Positions 53,121-61,827 of a stretch of DNA of 64,000 nt are shown here, piece after piece. This DNA comes from Ancylobacter sp. WKF20. Lineage in GTDB: Bacteria; Pseudomonadota; Alphaproteobacteria; Rhizobiales; Xanthobacteraceae. The stretch spans positions 3,516,001-3,580,000 of the forward strand of contig NZ_CP121679.1 of the NCBI RefSeq assembly GCF_029760895.1, in the 5' to 3' direction. Below the pieces are notes generated by a model that saw only the letters and a program-made list of their open reading frames with translations, did no database searches and had not been told where the DNA came from. The number at the start of each line of letters is the position of its first letter. Position 1 is the first letter of the stretch. A program made the translations under genes and the position numbers.

Positions 53121-54536
53121 ATGACCACCCTCCTCGTCCGCAATGCCACCGTTCTCGTCACCATGGACGGCGCCCGGCGCGAGATTGCCGGCGGTGGGAT
53201 TTTCGCGCGCGATGGCATGATCGTCGAGGTCGGCCCGAGCGAGACACTGCCGGCGACCGCCGACACGGTGATGGACCTTGCCGGCCATGTGGTGCTGCCC
53301 GGCCTGGTCAATTGCCACCACCATCTCGACCAGACGCTGACGCGCAATCTGCCGGCGGCGCAGAACGTGAATCTGTTCCGCTGGCTGAAGGCGCATTACC
53401 GGCTCTGGGCGGCGCGCACGCCGGAGGCATCGCGCACCGCGACACTGGTCGGCCTCGCCGAACTCGCGCTCAGCGGCTGCACCACCGCCTTCGACCACGC
53501 CTATGTGTTCCGCAATGGCTGCAAGGTCGATGACCAGATCGGTGCCGCCCGCGAGATCGGCCTGCGCTTCATGGTCTCGCGCGGCTCGATGTCGCTCGGC
53601 CAGTCCAAGGGCGGCCTGCCGCCGGATGACTGCGTGGAGCGGGAAGAGGACATCCTGGCCGATAGCGAGCGCGTCATCGCCCGCTATCACGATGCCGCGC
53701 CCGGCGCGCTCCTGCAGATCGCGCTCGCCCCCTGCTCGCCCTTCTCGGTGACGCCCGGCCTGATGCGGGATTCCGCGACCCTCGCCCGCGCCAAGGGCGT
53801 GCGCCTGCACACGCATCTGGCCGAGACCATCGATGAGGAACGCTACACGCTGGAGCGCTTCGGCAAGCGCCCCGTGGCCTATATGGAAGAACTGGGCTGG
53901 CTCGGCGACGATGTCTGGTTCGCCCATGCGGTGCATGTGAACGATCACGAGATCGGCTGCTTCGCCGGCGCGGGCGTCGGCGTGTGCCATTGCCCGTCTT
54001 CCAATATGCGCCTCGCCTCCGGCATCGCCCCGGTGAAGGCCTATCGGCGCGCCGGGGTGAAGGTCGGGCTCGGTGTCGATGGTTCGGCGTCGAACGACGG
54101 CAACAACCTGCTCACCGAGGCGCGGCAGGCCATGCTGCTGGCGCGGCTGCAGATCTCCCTGCGCCCGCCGGAGGGGCCGGACACCACGCTGTCGACCTCC
54201 GATCCGTCGCGCGATGCGGAATGGATGAGCGCGCGCGAGGCGCTGGAACTCGCCACGCTCGGCGGCGCCTCGGTGCTCGGGCGCAGCGATATCGGCGCGC
54301 TGGAGCCTGGCAAATGCGCGGATTTCTTCGCGCTCAGGCTCGACGATGTCGCCTTTGCCGGCGGCCTGTCCGATCCCGTCGCCGCCGCCTTGTTCTGCAC
54401 GCCCGGTCCCGCCGCCTTCACCGTGGTCCACGGCCGCCCGGTGGTGGCGGAGGGGCGGATCGTCACCATCGACCTGCCGGCGGTGGTCGCCGAGCATAAC
54501 CGACATGCCGCGCGGCTCGCCGCGCTCGCGGAGTAA
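53121..54536 (+). CDS. 8-oxoguanine deaminase (amidohydrolase)
   Basis: This 471-aa amidohydrolase-superfamily enzyme would convert 8-oxoguanine to urate. The metal-binding HxH region reads LVNCHHHLDQTLTRN near residue 62. Further ligands or catalytic residues lie in LHTHLAET, WFAHAVHV and VGLGVDGSASND. The HHHxxQTLTR pattern is the signature of the 8-oxoguanine deaminase branch, not cytosine or atrazine-type deaminases, but the substrate needs test. The ATG at 53121 is used; an ATG at 53103 is in frame. It is 3 nt upstream of glcE, so the deaminase, glcE and glcF are likely co-transcribed. Urate breakdown ends in glyoxylate, which gives a metabolic link to glycolate oxidase. Confidence 0.85.
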   Translation: MTTLLVRNATVLVTMDGARREIAGGGIFARDGMIVEVGPSETLPATADTVMDLAGHVVLPGLVNCHHHLDQTLTRNLPAAQNVNLFRWLKAHYRLWAARTPEASRTATLVGLAELALSGCTTAFDHAYVFRNGCKVDDQIGAAREIGLRFMVSRGSMSLGQSKGGLPPDDCVEREEDILADSERVIARYHDAAPGALLQIALAPCSPFSVTPGLMRDSATLARAKGVRLHTHLAETIDEERYTLERFGKRPVAYMEELGWLGDDVWFAHAVHVNDHEIGCFAGAGVGVCHCPSSNMRLASGIAPVKAYRRAGVKVGLGVDGSASNDGNNLLTEARQAMLLARLQISLRPPEGPDTTLSTSDPSRDAEWMSAREALELATLGGASVLGRSDIGALEPGKCADFFALRLDDVAFAGGLSDPVAAALFCTPGPAAFTVVHGRPVVAEGRIVTIDLPAVVAEHNRHAARLAALAE

Positions 54537-54539
54537 GCC

Positions 54540-55799
54540 ATGAGTGCCCTGCTTGAGGAGCCGACCGCCACCGAACGGCTCTGCCCGCGCGACGAGGCCG
54601 AGGTGGTGGAGGCCGTCGCCTGGGCGGTGTCGAACGGGCGCACGCTCGATGTCGCCGGGGCCGGTTCCAAGGCCGGGCTCGGGCGCCACATCCAGACCGA
54701 TGCGACGCTGGAGCTGAAGGCACTCACTGGCGTGACGCTCTATGAGCCGGAAGAACTGGTGCTGAGCGCGCGCGCCGGCACGCCGATCGCCGAGATCGAG
54801 GCGCTCGTGGCGGCCTCCAACCAGATGATGGCCTTCGAGCCAATGGATTACGGTCCGCTGCTCGGCCAGCCGGCGGGCGGCGGCACGCTGGGCGGGGTGA
54901 TGGCCTGCAACCTCGCCGGCCCGCGCCGGCCGAGCGCGGGCGCGGCGCGCGACCATGCGCTGGGCGTGCGCGCCGTCTCCGGTCGCGCCGAGGCCTTCAA
55001 GGCCGGCGGGCGGGTGGTGAAGAACGTCACCGGCTATGATCTGCCGCGCGGCCTTTCCGGCTCGCACGGCACGCTCGCCGCCTTCACCGAGCTCACCATC
55101 AAGGTGCTGCCGGGCCCGGAGACGGTGGAGACGCTGCTCATCCTCGGGCTGGACGACGCAGCCGCCGCCAGCGCCATGAGCGCGGCGATGGGCTCCTATT
55201 ACGACGTGTCCGGCGCCGCGCATCTGCCGGCCGACATCGCCGGCCTTGTGCCGGCGGTGGCCGGGGCGGGGCGCGCCGTGACGGCGCTGCGGCTGGAAGG
55301 GGTGAAGCCCTCCATCCTGCACCGGCGCGGCAAGCTGGAGGCGCTGCTCGGCGGGCGTGGCGAACTCTCCTTCCTCGACGCCGACGCTTCCCGCGCCTTC
55401 TGGCGCACGGTGCGCGATGTGGAGCCCTTCGCGCTCACTTCGGGCGAGACTCTGGACGCTGGCCCCGCCATCTGGCGGGTCTCGGTCGCGCCCATGGCGG
55501 GGGCGGCCGTGGTGGCGGCGCTGCGACCTCTCGGCGTGCGGGCGCTTTATGACTGGGCCGGCGGCCTTGTCTGGATCGCCCTGCCGGACGGCACGCCGCG
55601 CGCCGCCGAGGTCCGTGCCGCCGTCGCGGCGACGGGCGGCGGGCACGCGACACTGATCCGCGCCAGCGCCAGCGCGCGGGCGAGCGAGCAAGTGTTCCAG
55701 CCGCTCGATCCCGTCACCAAGGCGCTGGTGACGCGGATGAAGGATGGCTTCGACCCGGCGCGGGTGCTCAGCCCCGGCCGCATGTATGCGGGAGTCTAG
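54540..55799 (+). CDS. glcE: Glycolate oxidase subunit GlcE
   Basis: The 419-aa FAD-binding subunit of glycolate oxidase has the N-terminal flavin-binding fold (VLSARAGTPIAEIEALVAA; PLLGQPAGGGTLGGVMACN near residue 105; VKNVTGYDLPRGLSGSHG). The C-terminus ends in FDPARVLSPGRMYAGV, the family signature. It acts with GlcD and GlcF. The start is the ATG at 54540, 3 nt after the deaminase stop (TAAGCCATG). glcF follows 3 nt after its stop, so the genes are tightly coupled. Confidence 0.94.
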   Translation: MSALLEEPTATERLCPRDEAEVVEAVAWAVSNGRTLDVAGAGSKAGLGRHIQTDATLELKALTGVTLYEPEELVLSARAGTPIAEIEALVAASNQMMAFEPMDYGPLLGQPAGGGTLGGVMACNLAGPRRPSAGAARDHALGVRAVSGRAEAFKAGGRVVKNVTGYDLPRGLSGSHGTLAAFTELTIKVLPGPETVETLLILGLDDAAAASAMSAAMGSYYDVSGAAHLPADIAGLVPAVAGAGRAVTALRLEGVKPSILHRRGKLEALLGGRGELSFLDADASRAFWRTVRDVEPFALTSGETLDAGPAIWRVSVAPMAGAAVVAALRPLGVRALYDWAGGLVWIALPDGTPRAAEVRAAVAATGGGHATLIRASASARASEQVFQPLDPVTKALVTRMKDGFDPARVLSPGRMYAGV

Positions 55800-55802
55800 G
55801 CC

Positions 55803-57128
55803 ATGCAGACCAGTTTCTCCCTCGCCCAGCTTGCCGATCCGCAGACCGCCCGCTCCGAACAGGTGCTGCGCGCGTGCGTCCATTGCGGCTTCTGCACCGC
55901 CACCTGCCCGACCTATGTGCTGCTGGGGGATGAATTGGATTCCCCGCGCGGACGAATCTACCTCATCAAGGACATGCTGGAGAACGACCGGCCGGCGACG
56001 GCCGAGGTCGCCAAGCATATTGACCGCTGCCTGTCCTGCCTGTCCTGCATGACCACCTGCCCCTCGGGCGTGCATTACATGCACTTGGTCGATCACGCGC
56101 GCGACCATATCGAGAAGACCTATGAGCGGCCCTTTGCCGACCGGATGATCCGCGCGCTGCTCGCCCGCGTGCTGCCGAGCCGCCGGCTGTTCCGGCTGGC
56201 CATTGGTGGTGCGATGGTGGCCAAGCCCTTCGCCGGCCTGTTCGATTCCATCCCCGCACTGCGCCCGCTCGCGGCCATGCTGCGCCTTGCGCCGGCGCGC
56301 CCCGCCACGCGTTCGGCCAGCGAGGGCGAGCGGCGCTTTCCGGCGAAGGGCCCGCGCCGCGCCCGCGTCGCGCTGCTCGATGGCTGCGCACAGCCGGTGC
56401 TGCGCCCGGAGATCGACGAGGCGGCGATCCGGCTGATGACGCGCATGGGCGTCGAGATCGTCCGACCCGTGGGCGGCGGCTGCTGCGGCTCGCTGACCCA
56501 CCATATGGGCAAGGAGGAGCCGGCGCTCGCCAATGCCCGCGCCAATGTCGATGCCTGGTGGCGCGAAATTCAGGGCGAGGGGCTCGACGCCATCCTTGTG
56601 ACTACCTCGGGCTGCGGCACGACGATCAAGGATTACGGCCACATGCTGCGCACCGACCCGGCCTATGCCGAGAGGGCGGCGAAGGTCTCGGCGCTGGCAA
56701 AGGATGTGAGCGAGTTTCTCGCCGAGCGCGAGCTACCGGTGCCGGTAATCCCGGCCGGGCTGCGCGTCGCCTATCACTCCGCCTGCTCGCTGCAGCACGG
56801 GCAGAAGGTGCGCACCGCGCCCAAGGCGCTGCTCGCGAAGACCGGCTTCACCGTGCTGGAACCCGCCGAGGGCCATCTGTGCTGCGGCTCGGCCGGCACC
56901 TACAACATTCTCCAGCCGGAAATCGCCGGGAAGCTGCGCGCCCGCAAGGTCGCCAATATCGAGCGTACCCAGCCGCAGATCATCGCCGCCGGAAACATCG
57001 GCTGCATGACGCAGATCGGCGGCGGCACCTCGATCCCTGTCGTGCATACGGTGGAATTGCTGGACTGGGCGACCGGCGGGCCCTCGCCCTTCCCCGTCCC
57101 CCTCCTTCCGGCTGTGGCGGCGGAGTGA
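55803..57128 (+). CDS. glcF: Glycolate oxidase iron-sulfur subunit GlcF
   Basis: The 441-aa subunit passes electrons from glycolate oxidase to the quinone pool through two [4Fe-4S] clusters. The first ferredoxin-type motif is CVHCGFCTATCP near residue 23 and the second is CLSCLSCMTTCP near residue 75. Two CCG domains follow, with PVGGGCCGSLTHHMGKE near 223 and EGHLCCGSAGTYN near 358. All cluster cysteines are present. The ATG at 55803 lies 3 nt after glcE (TAGGCCATG). The small monooxygenase-like gene follows after 4 nt. Confidence 0.95.
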   Translation: MQTSFSLAQLADPQTARSEQVLRACVHCGFCTATCPTYVLLGDELDSPRGRIYLIKDMLENDRPATAEVAKHIDRCLSCLSCMTTCPSGVHYMHLVDHARDHIEKTYERPFADRMIRALLARVLPSRRLFRLAIGGAMVAKPFAGLFDSIPALRPLAAMLRLAPARPATRSASEGERRFPAKGPRRARVALLDGCAQPVLRPEIDEAAIRLMTRMGVEIVRPVGGGCCGSLTHHMGKEEPALANARANVDAWWREIQGEGLDAILVTTSGCGTTIKDYGHMLRTDPAYAERAAKVSALAKDVSEFLAERELPVPVIPAGLRVAYHSACSLQHGQKVRTAPKALLAKTGFTVLEPAEGHLCCGSAGTYNILQPEIAGKLRARKVANIERTQPQIIAAGNIGCMTQIGGGTSIPVVHTVELLDWATGGPSPFPVPLLPAVAAE

Positions 57129-57132
57129 ACCG

Positions 57133-57486
57133 ATGATCGCGGTGATTTTCGAGGTCTGGCCGGCCGAGGGTGAGCGGGCGCATTATCTGGAACTGGCCGC
57201 CGCGCTGCGCGCGGACCTCATGGGCCGCGACGGCTTCATCTCGGTGGAGCGCTTCGAGAGCCTGACCGAGCCCGGCAAGTTGCTCTCGCTCTCCTTCTGG
57301 CGCGACGAGGAGGCGGTGCGCGCCTGGCGCTGCCTGCCGTCGCACCGCAGCGCGCAGGCCGAGGGGCGCGGCGGCGTCTTCGCCAATTACCGGCTGCGCG
57401 TTTCCAGTGTGCTGCGCGATTACGGCATGGAGGCGCGGGACGAGGCGCCGCAGGACAGCCGTGCGGTGAATCTGCCGGCGCCCTAA
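57133..57486 (+). CDS. Antibiotic biosynthesis monooxygenase (ABM) family protein
   Basis: The 117-aa ABM/dimeric alpha-beta barrel protein has the pattern AVIFEVWPAEGERAHYLELA, then DGFISVERFESL and LLSLSFWRDEEAVRAWR. HRSAQAEGRGGVFANYRLRV closes the domain. Family members are small monooxygenases or dimeric ligand binders without metal; the substrate here is unknown. It starts 4 nt after glcF, so it belongs to the glcEF transcript, possibly handling a reactive aldehyde product (inference). A 70-nt gap follows before the asparaginase gene. Confidence 0.88.
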   Translation: MIAVIFEVWPAEGERAHYLELAAALRADLMGRDGFISVERFESLTEPGKLLSLSFWRDEEAVRAWRCLPSHRSAQAEGRGGVFANYRLRVSSVLRDYGMEARDEAPQDSRAVNLPAP

Positions 57487-57556
57487 CGGCGCGACAACAG
57501 GGCAGCGCCCGGCTATAGGGAGCAGAGTTTCGCCCGCAGCTCGCCGGACTCCGCCC

Positions 57557-58555
57557 ATGGCCACCTCGCCGCTTCCCCGCCTTCTCGTCCTGTCGCTGGG
57601 CGGTACGATCACCATGACCGGCTCGGGCGCCGGCGGCATCGCGCCGACGCTGGGTGCCGCCGAGCTGGTGGCCGCCGTGCCGGGCCTTGCGGAGGTCGCG
57701 GACATCGAGGCGCGCTCGCCCTTCAAGGTCGGCAGTTCCTCGCTGACGGTGGAGAACATCCTTTCCGTCGCCGCCGCGATCGAGGCCGGCTTCAATGGCG
57801 ACATTGACGGCGCCGTGGTCATCCAGGGCACGGACACGATCGAGGAGACGGCTTTCCTCCTCGATATCCTGCTGCGCGGGCCCAAGCCCGTGGTGGTGGT
57901 CGGCGCCATGCGCGGACCCCAGCAGCCGGGTGCGGATGGCCCGGCCAATCTGCTGGCGGCCGCCTTGGTGGCGGCGAGCCCGGCGGCGCGCGGGCTCGGC
58001 ACGCTGGTGGTGCTGAATGACGAGATCCACGCCGCGCGTTTCGTGCGCAAGGCCCATACCAGCCTCACCTCGGCCTTCGCCTCGGACAATGGCGGTCCGC
58101 TCGGGCTGGTGGCGGAAGGGCGCGTGCGGATTCTCACCCGCGTCGCCCCGCTCGACCTGCCGCCCTTGGCCATCGCCGGGGGCGAGGTGCCGGCGGTGGC
58201 GCTCATCAAGATCGGCATGGGCGATGACGGCCGGCTGATCGCCGCGACGCCGGGCCTCGGCTTTGCCGGCCTCGTCATCGAGGGCGCGGGCGCCGGCCAT
58301 GTGCCCGGCCCGGTGGCGGAGATCGTCGGCGAGGTCGCCGCGCACCTTCCCGTGCTGCTGGCGAGCCGGACCCTGTCCGGCCCCGCCTTCGAGCGCACCT
58401 ATGGCTATCCCGGCTCGGAGATCGACCTCATCGGGCGCGGCGCGCTCGCCGCTGGCTTCCTGCCCGGCCCGAAGGCGCGGCTCGTCCTCATGCTCGCCCT
58501 GCGCGCCGGGTGGAACCGGCCGACGCTGGAGAGGGCGCTCGCCGCCTTTGCCTGA
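57557..58555 (+). CDS. L-asparaginase (type I/II-like)
   Basis: The 332-aa asparaginase hydrolyses asparagine to aspartate and ammonia. The N-terminal LSLGGTITMTG has the nucleophile Thr near residue 18, and the second motif is VVIQGTDTIEETAFLL near residue 88. The C-terminal part (ASRTLSGPAFERTYGYPGS) is complete. No signal peptide is seen, so it is probably cytoplasmic. The ATG at 57557 lies 70 nt after the ABM gene. Its placement next to the glycolate and purine-breakdown genes fits nitrogen scavenging. It is convergent with mbfA, with 6 nt between stops. Confidence 0.93.
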   Translation: MATSPLPRLLVLSLGGTITMTGSGAGGIAPTLGAAELVAAVPGLAEVADIEARSPFKVGSSSLTVENILSVAAAIEAGFNGDIDGAVVIQGTDTIEETAFLLDILLRGPKPVVVVGAMRGPQQPGADGPANLLAAALVAASPAARGLGTLVVLNDEIHAARFVRKAHTSLTSAFASDNGGPLGLVAEGRVRILTRVAPLDLPPLAIAGGEVPAVALIKIGMGDDGRLIAATPGLGFAGLVIEGAGAGHVPGPVAEIVGEVAAHLPVLLASRTLSGPAFERTYGYPGSEIDLIGRGALAAGFLPGPKARLVLMLALRAGWNRPTLERALAAFA

Positions 58556-58561
58556 GCGGGG

Positions 58562-59518
58562 TCAGGACGAGCCGATGAAGATGCCGGCGAGCAGCACGAG
58601 GATGCCGCCCAGCACCACCTGCACGATGGCCGAGGTGAACGGCGTCTCCATGTAGCGCATGCGCACATAGGCGATGGCGGCGAGTTCGATGGCGACGACG
58701 ACGCCGGCGACGGCGGTCGCGGTCCAGAAATCCGGGATCAGATAGGGCAGGGTATGGCCGAGCCCGCCCAGCATGGTCATCACACCGCAGGCAATGCCGC
58801 GCGGCCAGGGGCTGCCGCGCCCGGTGATGGCGCCATCATCCGATAGGCCCTCGGTGAGGCCCATGGAGATACCCGCGCCGATGGAGGCGGCGAGGCCGAC
58901 GAGGAAGGCGGCCCAGCTATCCTGGGTGGCGAAGGCGGCGGCGAAGATCGGCGCCAGCGTCGAGATCGAGCCGTCGATCAGCCCGGCGAGGCCCGGCTGG
59001 ACGATCTGCAGCACGAAGATGCGGTGTGCCGCCTCGTCCTCGGTCTCCTTGGCGCCGCTGGTCTCGATCTGCCCGCCGAGCTCCTGCGCCAGCGTCTCGT
59101 GCTTGCCCTCGGCCTCGGCGAGGTCGGCCAGAAGCTGGCGGGTATCGGCGTCACGGGTGCGGCCGGCGGCCTTGATGTAGAATTGCTGCGCCTCGTACTC
59201 CATCACCTCGGCCTGCCGGCGCACCGTGTCGATGCGCAGCGTCTCGAGGAGCCAGATCGGGTCGCGCTTCAGAAAGCCCTTCACGTCCTGCCGGGTGATG
59301 TAGGGCAGTTCGCCGCCGAACCGGTGAGTGAACATCTCATGCAGCGCGTGGCGGTGGCCGTGTTCTTCATGCGCCATGCGCTCGAACAGGGCGGCGGTGG
59401 CCGGATAATCGGCCTTCAACCGGTTGGCGAACTGGAGATAGATGCGCGCATCCTCCTCCTCGCTGGAGATGGCGAGCGCCAGGATCTCGGCTTCGGACAG
59501 GTCGTGAAAACGCTTCAT
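58562..59518 (-). CDS. mbfA: Membrane-bound ferritin MbfA (rubrerythrin-VIT fusion)
   Basis: The 318-aa fusion has an N-terminal rubrerythrin-like di-iron domain (SSEEEDARIYLQF near residue 18, MAHEEHGHRHALHEM near 47, EYEAQQFY near 107, EAEGKHE near 136). The C-terminal vacuolar iron transporter (VIT) membrane domain begins near residue 170, with about five hydrophobic helices (PGLAGLIDGSISTLAPIF; MGLTEGLSDDGA). MbfA exports iron and protects against peroxide and acid stress in Bradyrhizobium and Agrobacterium. It starts ATG at 59518. An iron-control box lies 9 bp upstream (59527-59549), so Irr control is predicted. Confidence 0.94.
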   Translation of the reverse strand: MKRFHDLSEAEILALAISSEEEDARIYLQFANRLKADYPATAALFERMAHEEHGHRHALHEMFTHRFGGELPYITRQDVKGFLKRDPIWLLETLRIDTVRRQAEVMEYEAQQFYIKAAGRTRDADTRQLLADLAEAEGKHETLAQELGGQIETSGAKETEDEAAHRIFVLQIVQPGLAGLIDGSISTLAPIFAAAFATQDSWAAFLVGLAASIGAGISMGLTEGLSDDGAITGRGSPWPRGIACGVMTMLGGLGHTLPYLIPDFWTATAVAGVVVAIELAAIAYVRMRYMETPFTSAIVQVVLGGILVLLAGIFIGSS

Positions 59519-59526
59519 GTGCCCCT

Positions 59527-59549
59527 CATATTAGAATTATTCTAATATG
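59527..59549. promoter_or_regulatory. Iron control element (ICE/Irr box) upstream of mbfA
   Basis: A perfect 10-bp inverted repeat, CATATTAGAA and TTCTAATATG, separated by TTA. The core TTAGAA-N3-TTCTAA matches the known Irr-binding ICE motif of Hyphomicrobiales. It starts 9 nt before the mbfA start codon, so a bound Irr would block transcription under low iron. Confidence 0.85.
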
Positions 59550-59689
59550 TAGGCGCCCTTCCTGTCCAATCCCTGTCGGCGGACGTCAGCCCCGCGGACG
59601 GACGTGGCAATGGGATACCCGACGATCCGCAAGTCTCAAGCAAGCCAGTTGGCGTCTTCTCCGGGCAACACCATTTTAGGAGTCCCCCG

Positions 59690-61714
59690 ATGTTGGGAAT
59701 GCGCCTTGGGATCGCGTGGAAGCTGGGCATCATGTCCGGCCTGCTGATCCTTCTCTCCGCCAGCGTGATCCTCAGCCGCCATATCGCCATCAGCGGGATC
59801 GAGGCGGCGGACGCGGTCGCTCTCCGCCAGAGCCAGATTCTCAAGGAGGCCGAGCAGGTCTCCATTGCGCTGGCCAATATTCGCCAGAACGAGACCCGCC
59901 TGCAGCTCTCCTTCGCCAATCCGCGCAATGACGAGTTCCTGCGCAAGGTGAAGGTCGACATTGCCGGCGCGCAGTCCCGGCTTGACCGGCTCATGGAACT
60001 CGAAACCCATGACGACGACCGCGAGGTCTTCCGCAAGCTGAAGGAGAGGCTGCGCGACGTCGGCGCCGTGTCGGCGGAGATCCGCAAGTCGCAGGCGGTC
60101 CAGCTCAACGCGGTGGACAGCCGCGGCGCCCTCGCCATGCGCGTGCGCACTGGCTTCTCTACCCTCTATGGTCAGCTGCTCGAAGCCGAGCAGCCGGACA
60201 TGGCGAGCAATGTGCAGCCGCTCGACCAGCTCGTCGACGCCATCAACCTCGCCGCCGCGCTGTTCATTCTGGAAGGCGACACCACCAAGTTGCCGCTCAT
60301 CGTCTCCATGCAGGCCCGCGCCGAGCAGGTGCTGAAGGATGTCGGCGACCAGTTCGGCAGCAATGCGATGATCGCCAACACGATGGAGACGATCCGCAAG
60401 GATTTCGCGGACTATGTCGCGACGATCAACGAAGGCATCAGTGAAATCCAGAGCCGGGCCAAGCTCGTCGCCGAGCGCAGCGACCCGGCGTTGGAGGAAG
60501 CGACGCGCCTGCTGACCGATGTGACCAAGGAGAGCACCGACCAGGCTATCGAGGCGCAGATCGCCTCGGACGAGGCGCTGGCCACCGGCATGGCGCAGAT
60601 CCTCATCTTCTCGGTCATCGCCATTCTCGCCGCCATTGCCGCCGCCATTTATTCCTTCCTCGGCATCGCCCGCCCGGTGCGTGACGTCAGCGAGGCGATG
60701 GAGCATGTGTCGGGTGGCGATCTCACCGCCGAGATCCCCCATGCCGCGCGCCGCGACGAGATCGGCGACCAGGCCCGCTGCCTCACTCTGTTCCGCGACA
60801 GCCTGGCCCAGGCCGAGCGCGAGCGGGAGGAGAAGCTGCTGGCCGAGCAGGTGGCGGCGACGCGCCGGCGCGAGGAGATGCACCAGCTCGCCAACCAGTT
60901 CGAGGCGGCGGTCGGCGCCGTCGTCGATACCGTCGCCACGGCGGCGAGCGAGCTGCAGACCGCCTCGGAAAGCCTCAACGCCACCGCCGACGAGACCACC
61001 GCCCAGGCGGCCTCGGTCGCCACCGCGGCCCAGCTCGCCACCTCCAACGTGCAGGCGGTCGCCGCCGCCATCGAGGAGCTGTCGGCCTCGGCGCATGAGA
61101 TCGGCGAGCGGCTGCACCAGTCCACCACCATGACCGAGCGTGCCGTTACCGAGGTCGATTCGACGAGTGGCCAGATGACGCATCTGCGCTCGGCGGCGGA
61201 ACAGATCGGCACCATCATCAGCCTGATCGATACCATTGCCGGCCAGACCAACATGCTCGCGCTCAACGCCACCATCGAGTCGGCCCGCGCCGGCGAGGCG
61301 GGTCGCGGCTTCGCCGTGGTGGCGCAGGAGGTGAAGACGCTGGCCGGCCAGACGGCCACCGCCACCGCCGGCATCTCCGAGCGCGTCTCCGGCATCCAGG
61401 CCTCGACCGGGGATGTGCTGGGCTCGATCACCGGCTTCAGCCGGACCATCGCGGAGCTGCGCGCCTCGGCCTCGGCCATCGCCGCGGCCATGGCCGAGCA
61501 GCAGGCCACCACCTCGGAGGTTGCCCGCTCGATCCAGCAGGCGGCGAACGGGACCAAGGAAGTGACGAGCAGCATGGGTGCGGTGGAGAAGGCCGCGCAG
61601 GCCTCCTCGGTCGCCGCCCATCAGGTGCTGTCCTTCGCCCGCGACCTGTCGCAGCAGGCGGTCGCGCTGCGCAAGGAAGTGCACAGCTTCGTCGAGACGG
61701 TGCGCGCCGCCTGA
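59690..61714 (+). CDS. Methyl-accepting chemotaxis protein
   Basis: The 674-aa chemoreceptor has a first transmembrane helix near residues 12-32 and a long periplasmic helical sensor of ~270 residues (helical bundle with many Glu/Arg/Gln; no PAS or CHASE motif recognised). A second helix lies near 303-326 ([20 protein letters not shown]), followed by a HAMP domain ([20 protein letters not shown] near 350). The C-terminal signalling domain has the conserved hairpin tip [19 protein letters not shown] near residue 515. No CheR-binding pentapeptide is seen at the C-terminus. The ATG at 59690 has TAGGAG 7 nt upstream. No other chemotaxis gene is nearby, so it is an orphan receptor. Confidence 0.92.
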   Translation: MLGMRLGIAWKLGIMSGLLILLSASVILSRHIAISGIEAADAVALRQSQILKEAEQVSIALANIRQNETRLQLSFANPRNDEFLRKVKVDIAGAQSRLDRLMELETHDDDREVFRKLKERLRDVGAVSAEIRKSQAVQLNAVDSRGALAMRVRTGFSTLYGQLLEAEQPDMASNVQPLDQLVDAINLAAALFILEGDTTKLPLIVSMQARAEQVLKDVGDQFGSNAMIANTMETIRKDFADYVATINEGISEIQSRAKLVAERSDPALEEATRLLTDVTKESTDQAIEAQIASDEALATGMAQILIFSVIAILAAIAAAIYSFLGIARPVRDVSEAMEHVSGGDLTAEIPHAARRDEIGDQARCLTLFRDSLAQAEREREEKLLAEQVAATRRREEMHQLANQFEAAVGAVVDTVATAASELQTASESLNATADETTAQAASVATAAQLATSNVQAVAAAIEELSASAHEIGERLHQSTTMTERAVTEVDSTSGQMTHLRSAAEQIGTIISLIDTIAGQTNMLALNATIESARAGEAGRGFAVVAQEVKTLAGQTATATAGISERVSGIQASTGDVLGSITGFSRTIAELRASASAIAAAMAEQQATTSEVARSIQQAANGTKEVTSSMGAVEKAAQASSVAAHQVLSFARDLSQQAVALRKEVHSFVETVRAA

Positions 61715-61746
61715 GGCGCGCAGCCGGCGACATTCGGCGGATAGCA

Positions 61747-61774
61747 AAAAGGGCGGCCTCGCGGCCGCCCTTTT
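61747..61774. terminator. Bidirectional intrinsic terminator between MCP gene and pnp
   Basis: AAAAGGGCGGCC (61747-61758) pairs with GGCCGCCCTTTT (61763-61774) around the loop TCGC, a perfect 12-bp stem. The A-run on one side and T-run on the other serve both convergent genes. Confidence 0.9.
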
Positions 61775-61827
61775 CGATTCCGTCAGGAGGAAGAAGCCGG
61801 GCCGAGGCCCGGCGCTCCCCGTGGGCC

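Noticed and set aside
52836..56642. 1268-codon antisense open frame across glcD, the deaminase, glcE and glcF
   Set aside because: It crosses four well-supported genes and an intergenic repeat; the translation has no domain.
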